64,000 bases of DNA from Nepenthes gracilis. Taxonomy: Eukaryota; Streptophyta; Magnoliopsida; Caryophyllales; Nepenthaceae. Of this stretch, positions 12,901-24,340 are shown piece after piece (within the stretch, counting starts at the first letter, position 1; the number at the start of each line of letters is the position of its first letter). Location of the stretch: assembly GCA_033239525.1 (NCBI GenBank), contig BSYO01000004.1:8337410-8401409 (forward strand), given 5' to 3'. The translations under genes were made by a program, and so were the position numbers. The notes under the pieces were generated by a model. It searched no databases. It was not told the DNA's origin and was given only the letters and a program-made list of their open reading frames with translations.

Positions 12901-13991
12901 GAAATTTGAGTCTGTTATGATAAGTTAAGACTATCAGAAGACTATTTCAAATTATCGTATCTTCGTCTAAAGGTTTTTGTAGATGATTTCATTATTCTCC
13001 TATTCTATATGGATAATATGCACATTGTTGGACGAAATTCTTTCTAGATCACTAAATTGAAGTTACAGCTTAGAAAATCCTTTACCATGAAAAATTCAGG
13101 GTCGGCAAAATAAATTTTGGATTTAAGAATATTTTACAACTATGAAATAAGGAAATAATAAATATCCTAGGAGAATTACATTGTGAAGGTGTTTCAATGT
13201 TTTAACATGGAGAAGTTCAAGCTGATAAGCACTCCGTTGGCCAATCATTTTAAATTGAGTAACCAATAATACCCATCTACAGATAACGAAAAGGTAAATA
13301 TGAGAAGCGTTCTCTACTCTTCGGCCGTGGGCAGTTTGATGTATACTATGGTGTGTATGAGATCAAATATAGCTCCTACTGTTAGATCAATTAGCCATTT
13401 TCTTTTAAATCCTGAAAAGAAGTATTGGTCCGTGGTGAAATGGATATTGAGGTATATTTGCAAAACTGTCAAGATATGCTTGTGTTTCGGAAGTGACAAT
13501 CCACTTTCGATTAGGTACATTGACATAGACATGGTAGACGATATCGACTCTTGGAAGTTCACCTTGGGGTATCTAGCCATGTTCATGGAAGGAGTTGTTT
13601 CTTGTCAATCTAAGCTATAAAAGTATTTTACCCACTCAACTATCAAGGTAAAATTTATTGCTGTGATGGAGACAAATAAAGAGATGTTGTGGATGAAGAA
13701 ATTTATCTAAGAACTCGACTTCAAATAAGAGCAATATATGCTACTATGTAACAATTAAAGTGCAATTTTCCTTGTAAAAACTCGTCATTTTATTCTAAAT
13801 TGAAACACATTGTTGTGAGATATCATTAGATGCAGAATATCGTTGACTCAAAATTATTAACGTTTGACAAAATCATAACCAAGAAGAATGGATCAACCAT
13901 AATAACCAAAGTGATGTAAAAGGGGAAGCCTGAAATTTACCAAACTATAGTCGGGATGATGATTGCCCCCATATGGTCATGAGAAAAAATT
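9978..13991 (+). pseudogene. copia gag-pol remnant, internal region 1
   Basis: Fragments in several frames follow the order of a copia polyprotein. A zinc-knuckle relic at 10686-10728 reads CHNYGKNRHIKKYY, with two of the four metal ligands changed from Cys to Tyr. A protease relic near 10877 has WVVDS. Integrase core pieces lie at 11421-11760 (LYFITFIDN, KLWVYLLKS), with a stop where the RSDNGGEY-type motif should be. Reverse transcriptase and RNase H pieces lie at about 12470-13720 (SAVGSLMYTMVC, VVKWILRYI). A purine-rich tract, GAGAAAAAA, precedes the middle LTR. It cannot make a functional polyprotein. Confidence 0.88.
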
Positions 13992-14630
13992 TATTGGGTT
14001 GTAGGTCCCTCTCGTGTAGATTCCATATCCATTTGAAGTGTTATTCGATAACATGCACGAAGATGCACATGCATTGAACTGATTCAAAAAAATTACAAAA
14101 TGGCGACAACAGGTGCTTAATTACTACATGTGCGTCGATTCCAGATTAGAGGGTACCTAAGGAACACCTGAGGGATGCACGAACATGATCTTTAGATTAT
14201 CCAGAGCCTGATGTGTGCTTGAGGAGGGTGCTCGTGCGCCTATTGTAGTGGGCTCATTCGCGACATGTGCCCCACGGGCACTCAAGTATCATTCTTGATA
14301 TAAATGCGCATGACGTGATTTTAGGGTTACAATTTTACAATTTTTAAGACATTGAGATCCGGCACTATGAGAAAAAGAAGAGAGAGGAAATGGAGAAGAG
14401 AAAGGTTTAAGTATCTAAATGAATTTTGTATCATGTTCTAATCTCTACCGACCTTAGAAACGTGGCTCTTAAAGTTAAGAATGATATTTTATCGGTCCAC
14501 GTTCTTCTCTTTCATCTTATATTCATTATTATTCGGTCTTATTTGTTACAAAATTTTGAGTCATTACATTTATTAAGATTTGTATAACCGAACATATATT
14601 GTATAATGGATATTTCAAATGTATAGTATG
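13992..14630 (+). repeat. middle LTR, 3-prime truncated
   Basis: It starts TATTGGGTTGTAGG and follows the other LTRs to about 14630, then homology stops; roughly the last 100-140 bases are missing. By eye its first half is closer to the right LTR than to the left LTR, including a shared segment near CCCCACGGGC that the left LTR lacks. Confidence 0.85.
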
Positions 14631-15124
14631 ACGCCCCAAGTCCAAGTCACCCAACCCAACCTTACCTAAAACAGCCATGCAGAAACCTAAAATCATAAAT
14701 AATTCTATAAATGTATTACTAAATAAAATATAATAATTATAATTCTCATAAATAATTTTCTAGATATAATAAATATCTACACATTATAATCTTGGGAACG
14801 CAGTCCAGATAACATAATAAAATAAAACCTCAACCAATGAAACTAACTCTAGAACTTTTCGTCACGAGCTTCTAATCATAAGATTGTCTCTATCCCGAAA
14901 TTTCTCAGTAACAGTATGATCTCTTCTAACCTATCATAAATTTTTACTCTATAGTCAGCAAAATATAAGAGTGAGTTAAATACCCAACAAGTAAATAAAT
15001 CAATAAAATAACAGAATATAATATAATATCTCGGATAATAATAACATAATAATTATATAAGACATATCGATAATTATCCGAGTTTCAACAGCCAATCATA
15101 TCCACAACTCAAAGGCCACTTGAC
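14631..15124. other. filler DNA of unknown origin inside the composite element
   Basis: About 490 bases with no match to the element or its LTRs join the truncated middle LTR to the middle of the second internal region. They replace the LTR end, primer site, gag and protease, which occupy about 1.4 kb (9830-11225) in copy 1. The filler starts ACGCCCCAAGTCC, is AT-rich in its centre, and has no open frame I recognise. It may be a piece of another repeat. Confidence 0.7.
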
Positions 15125-17763
15125 AATTATATGTAGCAAGAAGCGAGGAGTTTTCAGATCTGTGGCACCGACGATTGAGCCACATGAGGGAAAGGGGTGA
15201 ATTGTTTGGCTAAAAAGATCTTCCTTCGAGGTGTAAAGGAAGTTAAGCTGAAGACTTACATTGTATGGCGGAAAAGCAATAGAGAGGTTCGTTCCACAAA
15301 AACTCATCCATGAAGAAGATGGATCTTCTTGAGTTAGTTCACATCGATATATGTGGCCCTCTCAAAATGAAGATATTTGGAGTATTCTACTTCATCACTT
15401 TCCTTGATGATTGTTCAAAAAAATTGTGAGTATATCTATTAAAATCAAATGTTCAAACCCTTAATATCTTTGAACAATTTCAAATTCTAGGGGAGACACA
15501 AATGGGGAAGAAATTGAAGTACATCTGAAATGATAACGGTAAAGAATATATTGGAACATTTGACACGTTACTTTGGAACCACAGAGTCTGACACCAAAGG
15601 ATTTCATTGAAGACATCGTAGCTGAATGGTATGGCTAAATGAATAAATAAGATGCTAACCGAGAGAGTTTATCGTGTGCTTAGCGAAACTCTCCGGTTCA
15701 TTTTGGATGGAAGCCCTGAATGTCGTTACTCATATGATCAACTTATCACCTAGTGGCCTTCTAAATGGAAAAGTAGCAAAAAAAGTGTGGTCTGAAAAGG
15801 AGGTATCATACGATCACTTGTGCGTGCTTGGGAGTAAGTTTTTTATTCACATTCCAAAAGACGAGAGGTCCAAGTTGGAATCAAAGACAATATAATGCTT
15901 ATTTTTCGGTTACGGGAAAGATGAGTTAGGATATCAGTTCTACGATTTGATAAAAAAAAGTTTGTTCGATTAATGGATATAGTGTTTATCAAGAATGAAA
16001 TTATTGAAGGTATTGGCAAAGTGGAGAAGGTTGTTTCAACAATAACAACAGTCAACTTTTTGATACTAATTCTACATCATTGACACCGATGCTGATTTAT
16101 AATGAAGACAGTGATCGAGGTGATGTTGAAGAAGAAGAAAACCGTGGGACTCCTAGACTTGGAGTGGATAATATAAATGAGGATGATGTTGTCCCTTATG
16201 ATGATTTTGAGCCTACTGAAAATATCCCACTCTGATATCGAAGATGAACATAAATCGAAGTGGATGGAAATCATACAAGATAAAATAAGGTCATTGTAAG
16301 ATAATCACACGTTCAAGCTGACCAAGTTGCCTAAAGGAAAACAAGCATTAAAGAATAAGTAGGCTTTTTATTTAAAGGCGGATAAGAATCTCACAACTAA
16401 TGTATAAAGCAAGATTGGTTGTGAAAGAGTTTAATCGACGAAAAGGTATTGATTTTGAGGAGATTTTTACCTCGGCTGTAAATCAGAATGGTTCTCAAAT
16501 TAGCTATGGTTTTTAATTTAAAAGTTGAACAATTAAATGTGTGGACAGTTTTTCTCCATGGTGGCCTTGAGAAGTAACTAGAGAGGTTCCATATTAAGGG
16601 GTAGGAGTGTTTAGTATGATGTATGGAAAAAAGCCTATATGGGTTAAAGTAAGCTCCGAGATAATAGTATAAAAAATTTGAGTCGTTATAGTAAGTCAAG
16701 GCTATCAAAAGACTATTTCAGACTATTGTGTCTTCGTCCAAAGGTTTTCAGAAAATAATTTCGTTGTTCTCCTACTTTATATGGATGATATATTCATTAT
16801 TGGGCGAAATACTTTCCGGATCACCGAATTGAAGTTACAACTTAGAAAATCCTTTGCCATGAAAGATTTAGGGTCTGTAAAATAAATTTTGAATATAAGA
16901 ATATCTTATAACCGTAAAATAAGGAAATAATAGATATCCTAAGAGAGTTACGTTGAAAAGATGTTTCAATATTTCAACATGAAAAAATTCAAGCAGATGA
17001 ACACTCTATTAGCCAATCATTTTAAATTGAGCAACCAACAATACCCTTCTATAGATGACGAAAAGATAAGCATGAAAAGTCTCCCCTATTCTTCAACCGT
17101 AGACAGTTTGATATATGCTATGGTGTGTACAAGATTAAATATTGCTCATACTGTTAGATCAGTTAGTCATTTTCTTTTAAATCCTGAAAAGGAATATTGG
17201 TCTATGATAAAATAAATATTGAGGTATCTTTGAAGAATTTTCAAGATGTACTTGTGCTTTGAAAACGATAATCCACTTTTGGTTAGGTACACTAGTACAG
17301 ATATGATAGATGATGTCGACTCTTAAAAATTCATCTCAGGATATCTAATCATGTTCACAGAAAGAGTTGTTTCTTGATAATCTAAGTTACAATAGTGTGT
17401 TACTCTCTCAACTATCGAGGTAAAATTTATTATTGTGATTGAGACAAGTAAAGAGATAATTTGGATGAAGAAGTTCATCTGAGAACTCAACTTCAAGTAA
17501 AAATAATATGTGCTATTATGTGATTATCAAAACGCAATTCACATTGTAGAAACTCGCCATTTTATTCTAAATTGAAACATATTGATGTGAGATATCGTCG
17601 AGTGCGGAATGCCATTAATTCAAAATTGTTAATGTTTGACGAGATCATGACCGAGAAGAATGGATTTGATATAATAATCAAACTGATGTAAAAGGAGAAG
17701 CCTAAAATTTGCCGAACTATAATCGGGATGGCAATTGCCCCCACACGGTCGTGAGAAAAAATT
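15125..17763 (+). pseudogene. copia pol remnant, internal region 2
   Basis: It begins abruptly inside the pre-integrase region and continues through integrase (15310-15700), reverse transcriptase (about 16230-17200) and RNase H to the right LTR. It aligns by eye along its length with 11226-13991 at substantial divergence and has its own stops and shifts, so the two copies have decayed independently for a long time. Recognisable pieces include MDLLELVHIDICGPLK-like and SLIYAMVCTRLNIAHTV. Gag and protease are absent. Confidence 0.87.
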
Positions 17764-18529
17764 TATTGGGTTGTGAATCCCTCCCATGTGGATCTCATAC
17801 CCATTCAAAGTGTCATTCGATAAGATCAGAACCGATGACGCATATGCATTAATGATATGAAAAAATTACAAAATAGAGACGACAAGTGCTTAATTACCAC
17901 ATGTGCACTAATTCCAAATTGGATGGCGCTTGAGGAGCATCTAAGGGATGCATGAATGTGATTTTTGGATTATCTAGAATCTGATGTGTGCCTGAGGAGG
18001 GTGCTCGTGCACCTATTGTAGTGGGCTTATCCATTGAGTGTCCAACGGGCACTCAAGCGTTGTTCCTAATATAAATGTGTCTGACGTGATTTTAGAATTA
18101 CTATTTTATAATTTTTAAGACATTGAGGATCAATACTGTGAGAAAAAGAAAAGAAAGATAAAGAAAATAGAGAAAAGAAAGGTTTAAGCATCCGAATGAA
18201 TTTCTAATCATGTACCGACCTTGGGTACGCGACTCTTAAAATTCGGAGTTATATTTTACCGGTATAATTTCTTCTCTTTTGTCTTATACTTATTATTATT
18301 CGGTCTTATTTGTTACAAAACTTTGTGTCCTTACATTTATTAAGATTTGTATAACCAAACATATATTATATAGTAAATATTTTGGACGTATAGTCCCGTA
18401 ATTTTTCTCCCTCATTTGAAAAGGGAGTTTTCCACATAAAATCATGGATTTTCTATTATTTGTAATTATTACTTATTATATATTGTTGATTATTTTATCA
18501 CGATTCAAATAAATAGCCCTGTCCCAACA
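17764..18529 (+). repeat. right LTR of composite copia element
   Basis: The 766-bp LTR starts TATTGGGTTGTG and ends CCCAACA, followed by the CTAAA target duplication. It matches the left LTR in both end sections and the middle LTR over its first 640 bases. Confidence 0.88.
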
Positions 18530-18534
18530 CTAAA

Positions 18535-20926
18535 GACATCATTCATCTGTAAACTAAGAATTGAAGATTTGTAACCCGAAATTCAATCTACTAAGAAACT
18601 AAATTACATCTATCGAGATAATTATTTACAACAAATAAGGAAAAAATGTTTCTTTTTGGTCTCAAACTAGTACTCTTCAAAACCGAGCACCAACGTTTCC
18701 AAATGAAAGATAGGTCATTCAATGCCATATGAACGCTGACTCTCCATTGCTGCAATGTTCCCATCAAACTCCATGCGTACTCGTGGAAATATATGATTAA
18801 ATTATACACATCAACTGTAATGCCATTACGAGTAATACATATCAACCCAAAAGGATAAGACGAAGGCCTCACATCTATAGATCTTAGAAGTGAGCAAAAT
18901 GAGACCACATTCTCCTTTGTCCAACCGTTCAATGGACTCGTGATCTTCATCTTTCTTCTCTCTGTGTAGTCCACATAACCCAATTACAGTACAAACAATT
19001 GTCAATTTCATAGTAGCCCATCGTTTTCGTATTCAAGTATTGGCCAATTCAAAGATACTTGGTGGGATTCAGATGAGCTTTCATCCTCTATTTTCCCAAT
19101 AATCTTGTATATATTAGAAGAATCGTCGAATTATATCATTTTTTTTCTCTTATTTGGAAATAAGATTGGAAATGTCATGGAATGACCTCTCTCCTATCAG
19201 CATACCATTCATGCATGCATGAGTTTGATGATGATTGGCCCAATATATAGATAAATGCAGTCTTATTATCATGATATTATCTTTAAAAATTTTAATAATT
19301 TATATTTGAAATATAGCTTTGAACTATCGTTATAATCTTAAGTAATCTATGACCATAATATGTATACCAAACTAAATTAAATATGATCTTAAATTATATA
19401 TAGGAGTGCTATCTGAATTTCAAAATAATCATTTAATCTGTTTGTACACTGAGATTTGATTTAACCAAGGATGAGATTATCTCCATGTATCATAAGAATT
19501 TCTTTTGTTTTGATATAGATAAGTGATAATGCACAAAGATAAATTTTATTTTATTTTTTTCAATAATTTGAATTAAAAATATAAATAGAAAAAGTGTTGA
19601 TATTATGGGATAATAATCTATTAGCTGTGACACTAATTATTCTCATTTGACAGCTTGACAATGCAAATATATCAATTAGCCACAGAGGAAAAAAAATAAT
19701 TTTAATTCCCATTCCAGCTCTGTCAGTTGATTAACTCTCCATTCTCATGCATTGACTCGGATTTGGGCACATACATAGAAATTTTAACATATAAAAATTA
19801 TGCATGTTACTTTTATAAATTTTTTACTATATTAATATCTATTTATATTTAATGGATAATTTTTTATAAATTTTAAATCTTATCTATTAAATTTATACTT
19901 ATATTTGTCTATAATAAAAGAGGTGGTTCTGTCACTTCATGAACATTTTAATTTTAAATATTTTTACTTAAAAAATTATATTTATATAATACGAAACCAA
20001 GTACATAAAAAGGTACAAAATACTAATATTTAGATATAAAATATCCTTAAAATATTTTTGAAAAATTACCTTTATACGAATAACTCTTATTTACACAAAA
20101 ACTGATTTAAGGAGATTATTTTTTCACAAAAATTGACATATATCTAAAATATTAAAATTCATATTTACATAATTTTCAAAGTCCGAGCCGGGCCATGACC
20201 GGTTGTTTTTACAAGTCACCTTTTTTAACTCTAAAATTAATTGGACTTAATTTTTTAATTATCTTTGACTAAAATACTCTATACTTTAACCGCATCATAT
20301 AAAATTTTAAACTTGAAAAACCGGGCCGGTCGGGTTACCAGATTTTGATCAGCTTACTTCCCCTACAAATTCTCACTAACTGAAAGAGTCACTACAGTCC
20401 TCCATGGAAAGATCAATTCGTCTCAACAAAACTAACATTTGTAACGGTGCTTCTCTTCTTTACAGAACGAATCGGGCAAACAATCTTCTGTTCGACTTCA
20501 AATTCCATTTGGAATTGAGCAACGATACATCAGCATTTCTCAACAAGTAGGCATCAGGAAAAGATTAATTAACAAGAAGGGCGCACAGAGTCTTATTGCA
20601 ATCTCATTGAACTGTGACTAATGTGCTTTGACGGATGATAATCTCAATTTTCTTACAGAAAGAATAGACCCCCAGAAACAAAAAGAATGGACAAACAAAC
20701 AAGTACAGAGAAAAAAAAAGATGGGAAAAATGCATGTCACCATTTCTTCTCTAATGGGCGGCTTCACATCCGAGTTGTGGGAGGGTAGAGAATGCAAAAA
20801 GAAAAGCAGCATCCTCGTCCCTGTCAGTTTTTCGAATGGCTGTTCTCTATCTCGGCAGTCTCAGACTCGAGTGCCAGTCCCTTTGTTATACTGGGTTTGT
20901 ACTGTCCAGTATATTGAATATTAAAG
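18535..20926. other. intergenic DNA and 3-prime flank of CslC pseudogene
   Basis: No gene is supported. The minus-strand frame at 18591-18983 (130 codons) has no domain I recognise and no splice context. 19100-20160 is AT-rich. A GC-richer patch lies at 20160-20350. 20350-20926 is of moderate composition and probably held the 3-prime untranslated part of the CslC gene, which is transcribed leftward. Confidence 0.45.
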
Positions 20927-23857
20927 CTAAGCGGTTCCAGGTTCAATGAACTTGTTCACCGATGAGGTTGAGACCACCAGCAAGAAAGATATCCCTTGAA
21001 ATAGCAGGAAGTAGAAATGAATGCCCTGAGCAAAGAGAAGACTCCTAGCTGAAGCTGTCAAGAGGAGGAAAGCTAGAGACAACTCTTTCATGTATATCCT
21101 GTTATGCTTCTTTTCATTCCTTGAAGCCTTTTTTGCCTGCTTTAGAAGTTCCTGTTTCATCTCCCCTAAATTGGGTTCCGAAGAAAATCTTTGATGCTTT
21201 GGATCTTTCTTGAGTAGAGGGATAAGATTGCCTTCGGAAGAACGGCCAGATTTCTTAGTAATAACCCACTCATATGCGCTTCCGAGTTGGAAGAGGCCGG
21301 AGATCATAGCACTGAACTTCGTAATGGACATTGTGTTTTCAAAGAGAAGATATGGGACAACGTAAGGGAATGATTTCGGCGCTGGCATGATATTAAGCAT
21401 GGACATGGCTGCAGGAATGTAGCAGACAACCCAAGCTGGGATCTCAGCCTCTGGAATGAACATCGTTGTGGGCAAAATTATACAGAAGAGAGTAAAAGAA
21501 TAAAAGGGTAGTACGAGTTTTCTCAAGAGGAAGAAGAGGATGGTCAGATTTGCCTTCTTCCAAAAGCTTATCTGCATGAAGTACACAGAATTCTGTCACA
21601 CGCTGCAAACATGAACGCTCACTTGGGCAATTTAAACTTTCAAGGGAATTATTATTGCATTTAGCAAACTATAGACAAGTAAACACTACGTAGAAGTGGA
21701 GTGTATTTTACCAATGTTAACTAATTAAAGGCACATTTGATCTGTTTGCCATCCACCAATAGTGGGAAAGTCTAGAAATTGTGCATGGTTTTTACTAGAA
21801 TGCAAAACTATTTGCCTGTGTAGTTTGAGAGGAAAACTGTGTGACAAAATATCACTTGAGCTTTCTACAAGTCTACACATTTTTGAGTGATACACTAATG
21901 CTCCCTAACATAGAAAACAACGTAATTCTGAGACATTAAGAAACAGAACATAGGGTACGAGTGTTAAAGAGATACATTTGATCTGGAAATATCAGGCAAA
22001 CAAAGGCGAAATAACTGCATAGGTCCCGAATGCCATCTATGCTGCTGTTTTCGGTAAGCTTCATAAGATTCTGGTAACTCACATTGACACTATAATTTAC
22101 AGTGAAGCACACTATCAATCCTGAAGTAGCAGTTGTCCAATATAGTAAAAAACCACACAAACTAATGAAACAATACTTTGCTGAAATTTAGTACCTCTAC
22201 ATCATTAAGGAAGACGAATTTCCATCCTTCAAGATGCGCACGGACAGCAATGTCCATGTCCTCAACGGTGGTCCTTTCCAACCAACCACCAGACTCATCT
22301 AGAGCCTTAATCCTCCAAACACCGGCAGTACCATTAAACCCAAAGAAATTGATGAAAATGCCATTCACTTGTTGCTCCACCTCAAAGTGAAATGATAAAT
22401 TGATGTTCTGCAATCTGGTTAGCAAGTTCTCATCCTTGTTAACAAAGGACCGCCTAGCTTGAACTAGACCCACTTCATCATTATCCTGAAGGTTATATTA
22501 TAACTAATTATCAACTAAAAGTGTTGCCCTAATTAAAATAATCAAACAAGCATTCAACTGAAATGAAACAAAAGGCGTATCATATATTGAACCCACAAGT
22601 TGGACGTGATGGGACGCGGAATTAAACACTTACCTTGAAATGAATTACTGTTCTTTTAAGAAAATCGGGAGTGCGCTGAAAATCAGCATCGAAAATGGCA
22701 ACAAATTCATAATCTTTGACATAGCTGCAACTCATGGCAGATTTGAGATTGCCAGCTTTGTAACCATCTCGAATCACCCGATGACGATACACAATGTTGG
22801 CACCTTTTGCTTGCCACATAAGTACCTCCTCTTTGATCAACAATTGTGTCGTGGGTTGGTCCGAATCATCCAAAATTTGGACAAGCAACTTTGATTTAGG
22901 CCAATCTAAATTACATACAGCAGCAATAGACTGTTGATAAACCTGATTGGCATATTACCTCTACAATTTCAGACCAAAAATTCACCCGCCACAGGAGCCA
23001 AAAACAGACCTAATACTTAAAAACAACATAAAACAATAAGGCGGGAGAAGAAGAACGAAAACATTAGTACCTCTCTTTCATTGTACATTGGGATCTGAAC
23101 AAGGACCATAGGGAAGTAACCTTCCCATCACCAGATTCAAGATCGATATTCATTTTAGGCACAGGCTTGATTTTCTTAAGGCGGATCCAGAAACAACCCA
23201 TACAAAGGATTAGCCTGTCAAAACTCTGGACGAGAAAGAGCAAAATACAGAGATTGGCCAAAAATTGAAGAGTGGGAGCAAGATATACCGCCCTAATCAA
23301 AACCCATTTCGAATGAATCTAATAAAAAATACCCTTAATCTCAAATGGGGTTGCGATTACATACTGAAATTGTAATTTGTGCACCCCAAAATGCCAGCCT
23401 TTGAAATAAGCGACGACCTCGAAGCACAAAAGTACCAGGGAGACAATCAAGAATGCCTTGATAATCGAGTAGAACAGTGCTCTCACTCTTCGGCTATCAA
23501 CGCTGCCAGCGTGTTCAATACTGATGTCGTTGCTAGTGCCATTGTCCGAGGCTAACTCCTCAAAATCCTTCTTTCCCGCCTTGACCCGCCGCCTTATTAC
23601 GGCGACGAGGCCAAATGTGGCGGAAGCGATGGAGGACAGCGGCCGGCGGCACGGTGGACTCGGAGGAGGAGCACCCAAGTAAGCTGCTTGGCGCTTTTGC
23701 CTCTCATTTTGCCCTCGTTTCTGTTGACAGGGCTGAGAAAACCTTCCTCTGGGGGGACATCTATCTCCGCAATGGACTAGTTGGGGTTTTCCATCTTGAC
23801 CACCATTGGTGTTCCTCTATGGATCTCCTTCCCGTCCCACCACTCGGAGGGTGCCAT
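20927..23857 (-). pseudogene. CslC-type xyloglucan beta-1,4-glucan synthase, broken in exon 1
   Basis: Family role: Golgi membrane GT2 enzyme making the glucan backbone of xyloglucan. Exons: 23857-23071, 22942-22634, 22485-22195, 22089-21976, 21571-20927. Exons 2-4 are open and join in phase. They carry the GT2 motifs: DDSD, FDADFQ, TVEDMD and QQHRW. Exon 5 holds hydrophobic segments ([31 protein letters not shown]). Exon 1 starts MAPSEWWDGKEIHRGTPMVV, typical of CslC, but has a TAG at 23779-23777, a frame shift near 23643, a second TAG at 23321-23319 and another shift near 23122. A further shift near 20974 changes the last residues and moves the stop about 16 bases downstream. Full-length family members have about 690 residues. 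Alternatives are assembly errors or an allele; several independent lesions favour a true pseudogene. Confidence 0.85.
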
Positions 23858-24340
23858 TTCTTTAAATGGGATCTCTGTATCGAGAAATTACAAATCCTTC
23901 AACGGAGCAATGAGCAATTGACGGATACAATCTAGCAAGAGAAGCTGAAAAGAAGAGTCCTGACAAATCAGGGAAACTGAGATACGTAGAGCAGGGAAAA
24001 GCTGCTAGATAGACAAAGAAAAGGGAGACGCAGACACGTGTAGCGGGTAGCAGAGCAAGGCATCTAGTTTATGAGTTCATTAGGCTGAAGCTTATAAGAG
24101 GCTTTGAGGGTGAAGAAGATGAGAGAGAGTAGACAGAGAGAGAGAGAGAAGGGGGAAATGGCCATTAGAGAATTTTGGCAGCTAAGACTTTGTAGGGGGA
24201 AAGACTACAAAAAAAAACTCCCATTCAACCACAGCTTGCACACAAAATATAATGATAAAGATGAAGACGGTGACAGAATTTGAGATAGAGAGGAAAAGAG
24301 AGCTCAACACGTCCTGCGATTCTCATAGGGAATATACAAA
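23858..24340 (-). promoter_or_regulatory. former leader and promoter of CslC gene with GA repeat
   Basis: Sequence upstream of the CslC start on the minus strand. A GA-rich tract at 24118-24152 (CT on the sense strand) resembles pyrimidine patches in plant leaders. No TATA box is assigned. Composition is more balanced than the flanking intergenic DNA. Confidence 0.4.

Larger units (their letters stand above)
9215..18534 (+). mobile_element. composite Ty1-copia insertion: LTR-internal-LTR-internal-LTR
   Basis: Three related LTRs (9220-9962, 13992-14630 truncated, 17764-18529) separate two decayed copia internal regions on the plus strand. The LTRs begin TATTGGG, and the outer right LTR ends CCCAACA, an imperfect inverted repeat. 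CTAAA occurs directly before the left LTR (9215-9219) and directly after the right LTR (18530-18534), as expected for one target-site duplication around the whole composite. Domain order (zinc knuckle, protease, integrase, reverse transcriptase, RNase H) is that of Ty1-copia, resembling the TNT1/Tork type. Both internal regions have many stops and frame shifts. The element is old and not autonomous. Confidence 0.9.

Noticed and set aside
18591..18983. 130-codon minus-strand frame right of the composite copia element
   Set aside because: No recognisable family, no partner exons and no conserved motif; treated as intergenic, though an old gene fragment cannot be excluded.
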